The position numbers and the translations under genes were made by a program. Shown one piece after another: positions 63,392 through 64,000 of a stretch of DNA of 64,000 bases. Positions within the stretch are counted from its first letter, which is position 1. The number at the start of each line of letters is the position of its first letter. The stretch is from Miltoncostaea sp036826475 (lineage in GTDB: Bacteria; Actinomycetota; Thermoleophilia; Miltoncostaeales; Miltoncostaeaceae): assembly GCA_036826475.1 (NCBI GenBank), contig DAISWG010000010.1:1-64000 (forward strand). Direction: 5' to 3'. Under the pieces are notes generated by a model. It had not been told where the DNA came from and did not search any database. It saw only the letters and a program-made list of their open reading frames with translations.

Positions 63392-63763
63392 TCAGCTCTT
63401 GCGCTGCTTGCCCACGGTGCGCTTCGGGCCCTTGCGCGTGCGCGCGTTGGTCTTCGTGCGCTGGCCGCGCACCGGGAGCCCGCGCCGGTGGCGCAGGCCG
63501 CGGTAACAGCCGATCTCCATGAGGCGCTTCATGTCGTTCGAGCGCTCGCGGCGGAGGTCGCCCTCGACCACCAGGGTCTTCTCGATCACGTCGCGGAGGC
63601 GCGCGATCTCCTCCTCGGTGAGGTCGCGGACGTACGTGTCGCGGTTGATCCCCGTCTCCTCGAGCACCTTGTTGGCCGTCGGGCGGCCGATGCCGTAGAC
63701 GTAGGTCAGGCCGATCTCGATGCGCTTCTCGCGCGGGATGTTGACGCCGGCGATGCGGGCCAT
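63392..63763 (-). CDS. rpsM: 30S ribosomal protein S13
   Basis: 123 residues. MARIAGVNIPREKRIEIGLTY at the start and CYRGLRHRRGLPVRGQRTKTNARTRKGPK near the end are diagnostic. ATG 63763 overlaps the rpmJ stop (TGATG). Confidence 0.98.
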   Translation of the reverse strand: MARIAGVNIPREKRIEIGLTYVYGIGRPTANKVLEETGINRDTYVRDLTEEEIARLRDVIEKTLVVEGDLRRERSNDMKRLMEIGCYRGLRHRRGLPVRGQRTKTNARTRKGPKRTVGKQRKS

Positions 63764-63876
63764 CAGCCCTGCACCTGCTTGTGGCGGGCGTTCTGGCAGA
63801 TCACGAGCAGCTTCCCGTGACGCTTGATCACGCGGCACTTCTCGCAGATGGGCTTGACCGATGCTCGGACCTTCAC
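63763..63876 (-). CDS. rpmJ: 50S ribosomal protein L36
   Basis: 37 residues: MKVRASVKPICEKCRVIKR then HGKLLVICQNARHKQVQG. Three Cys and one His of the Zn-ribbon are kept (C+ form: CEKC...C...H). GTG 63876 has GGAGGGGA upstream. Usual position before rpsM. Confidence 0.95.
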   Translation of the reverse strand: MKVRASVKPICEKCRVIKRHGKLLVICQNARHKQVQG

Positions 63877-63934
63877 GACTCGTCCCCTCCAGGGCGCGGG
63901 CATGCCCACGGGGCTGCCCCGCGAGCGACCCGGG

Positions 63935-63943
63935 ATGTTAGCA
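63935..63943 (-). promoter_or_regulatory. possible extended -10 promoter upstream of rpmJ
   Basis: TGC-TAACAT on the minus strand gives an extended -10 about 60 bases before rpmJ. The -35 region (TGACGG at about 63963-63958) is weak. An internal promoter of the ribosomal operon is possible; the upstream genes (infA expected) are outside the window. Confidence 0.3.
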
Positions 63944-63960
63944 GCCGGGCGGTGACCCCG

Positions 63961-64000
63961 TCACGGGCGGGGAGGCTGCGCGAAGGCCGGGACCTGGAAG
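63961..64000 (-). CDS. possible C-terminal tail of a gene entering from the right
   Basis: An open minus-strand frame from the window edge gives FQVPAFAQPPRP and a TGA at 63963-63961. It is too short to identify. It does not look like the end of IF-1, which usually precedes rpmJ; it may be chance. Confidence 0.25.
   Translation of the reverse strand, partial: FQVPAFAQPPRP

Overview
The window is about 64 kb of very GC-rich bacterial DNA with dense, mostly overlapping genes. Gene content points to Actinomycetota: a SigB/SigF-type sigma factor with an RsbW-like partner, a dnaK-grpE-dnaJ-hspR-clpB heat-shock operon, a PPOX/F420-type protein, an HxlR regulator, L,D-transpeptidase, DacB, and the rpmJ-rpsM-rpsK-rpsD-rpoA-rplQ-truA string. 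Base composition and the mix of families resemble Thermoleophilia (Solirubrobacterales/Gaiellales), but that placement is inference. A run of exactly ten Ns at 19037-19046 shows this is a scaffold with an assembly gap. I see no transposase, integrase, phage gene, rRNA or CRISPR array; there is one tRNA (Pro, CGG).

Left part (1-19 kb). A sigma factor cut by the window edge is followed by an anti-sigma-like ATPase pair. Two secreted/anchored glycoside hydrolases, a HepT-like protein and a NYN-domain protein follow. The most distinctive block is 5.8-10 kb: a LysR regulator, then flavoprotein, phosphosulfolactate synthase (ComA) and ATP sulfurylase (Sat) joined by 4-base start/stop overlaps, which looks like a sulfonate (sulfolactate) module. 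Then come lon, HxlR-PPOX, a periplasmic binding protein coupled to an L,D-transpeptidase, and a three-gene surface-polysaccharide operon ending in a tiny Cys/His-rich protein.

Middle (19-30 kb). After the gap come a PLP decarboxylase, a DegT aminotransferase, an orphan sensor kinase, an exported phosphodiester glycosidase-like protein, small membrane and coiled-coil proteins, an alternating five-copy tandem repeat (25.55-25.88 kb), a metallo-beta-lactamase-fold protein, a GYD protein and a sulfotransferase facing a membrane protein across a 14-bp inverted repeat.

Heat-shock superoperon (29.2-37.7 kb, minus strand). dnaK, hsp20, grpE, dnaJ, hspR, clpB and a patatin-like phospholipase run from one strong promoter embedded in three AGATCT palindromes.

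Right part (38-64 kb). A universal-stress-like membrane protein, endonuclease III, cupin/GNAT, an FAH hydrolase, a CDP-alcohol phosphatidyltransferase coupled to a glycosyltransferase fused to a ligand-less PHP domain, a UDG-like Fe-S protein, a 23S rRNA methyltransferase, NagA, nitrilase, a NifU-type scaffold, a heavy-metal P-type ATPase, tRNA-Pro, a PAP2 enzyme, a 66-residue HTH protein with DacB, a ligA-HAD-surE operon, and the ribosomal-protein/rpoA operon.

Two rules run through the window. Genes inside operons are coupled by ATGA/GTGA/TTGA overlaps (at least 15 cases). Many stand-alone genes have a TANNNT -10 box only 6-8 nt before the start codon and no Shine-Dalgarno, i.e. they look leaderless; in two divergent pairs the same bases appear to serve as the -10 in both directions.
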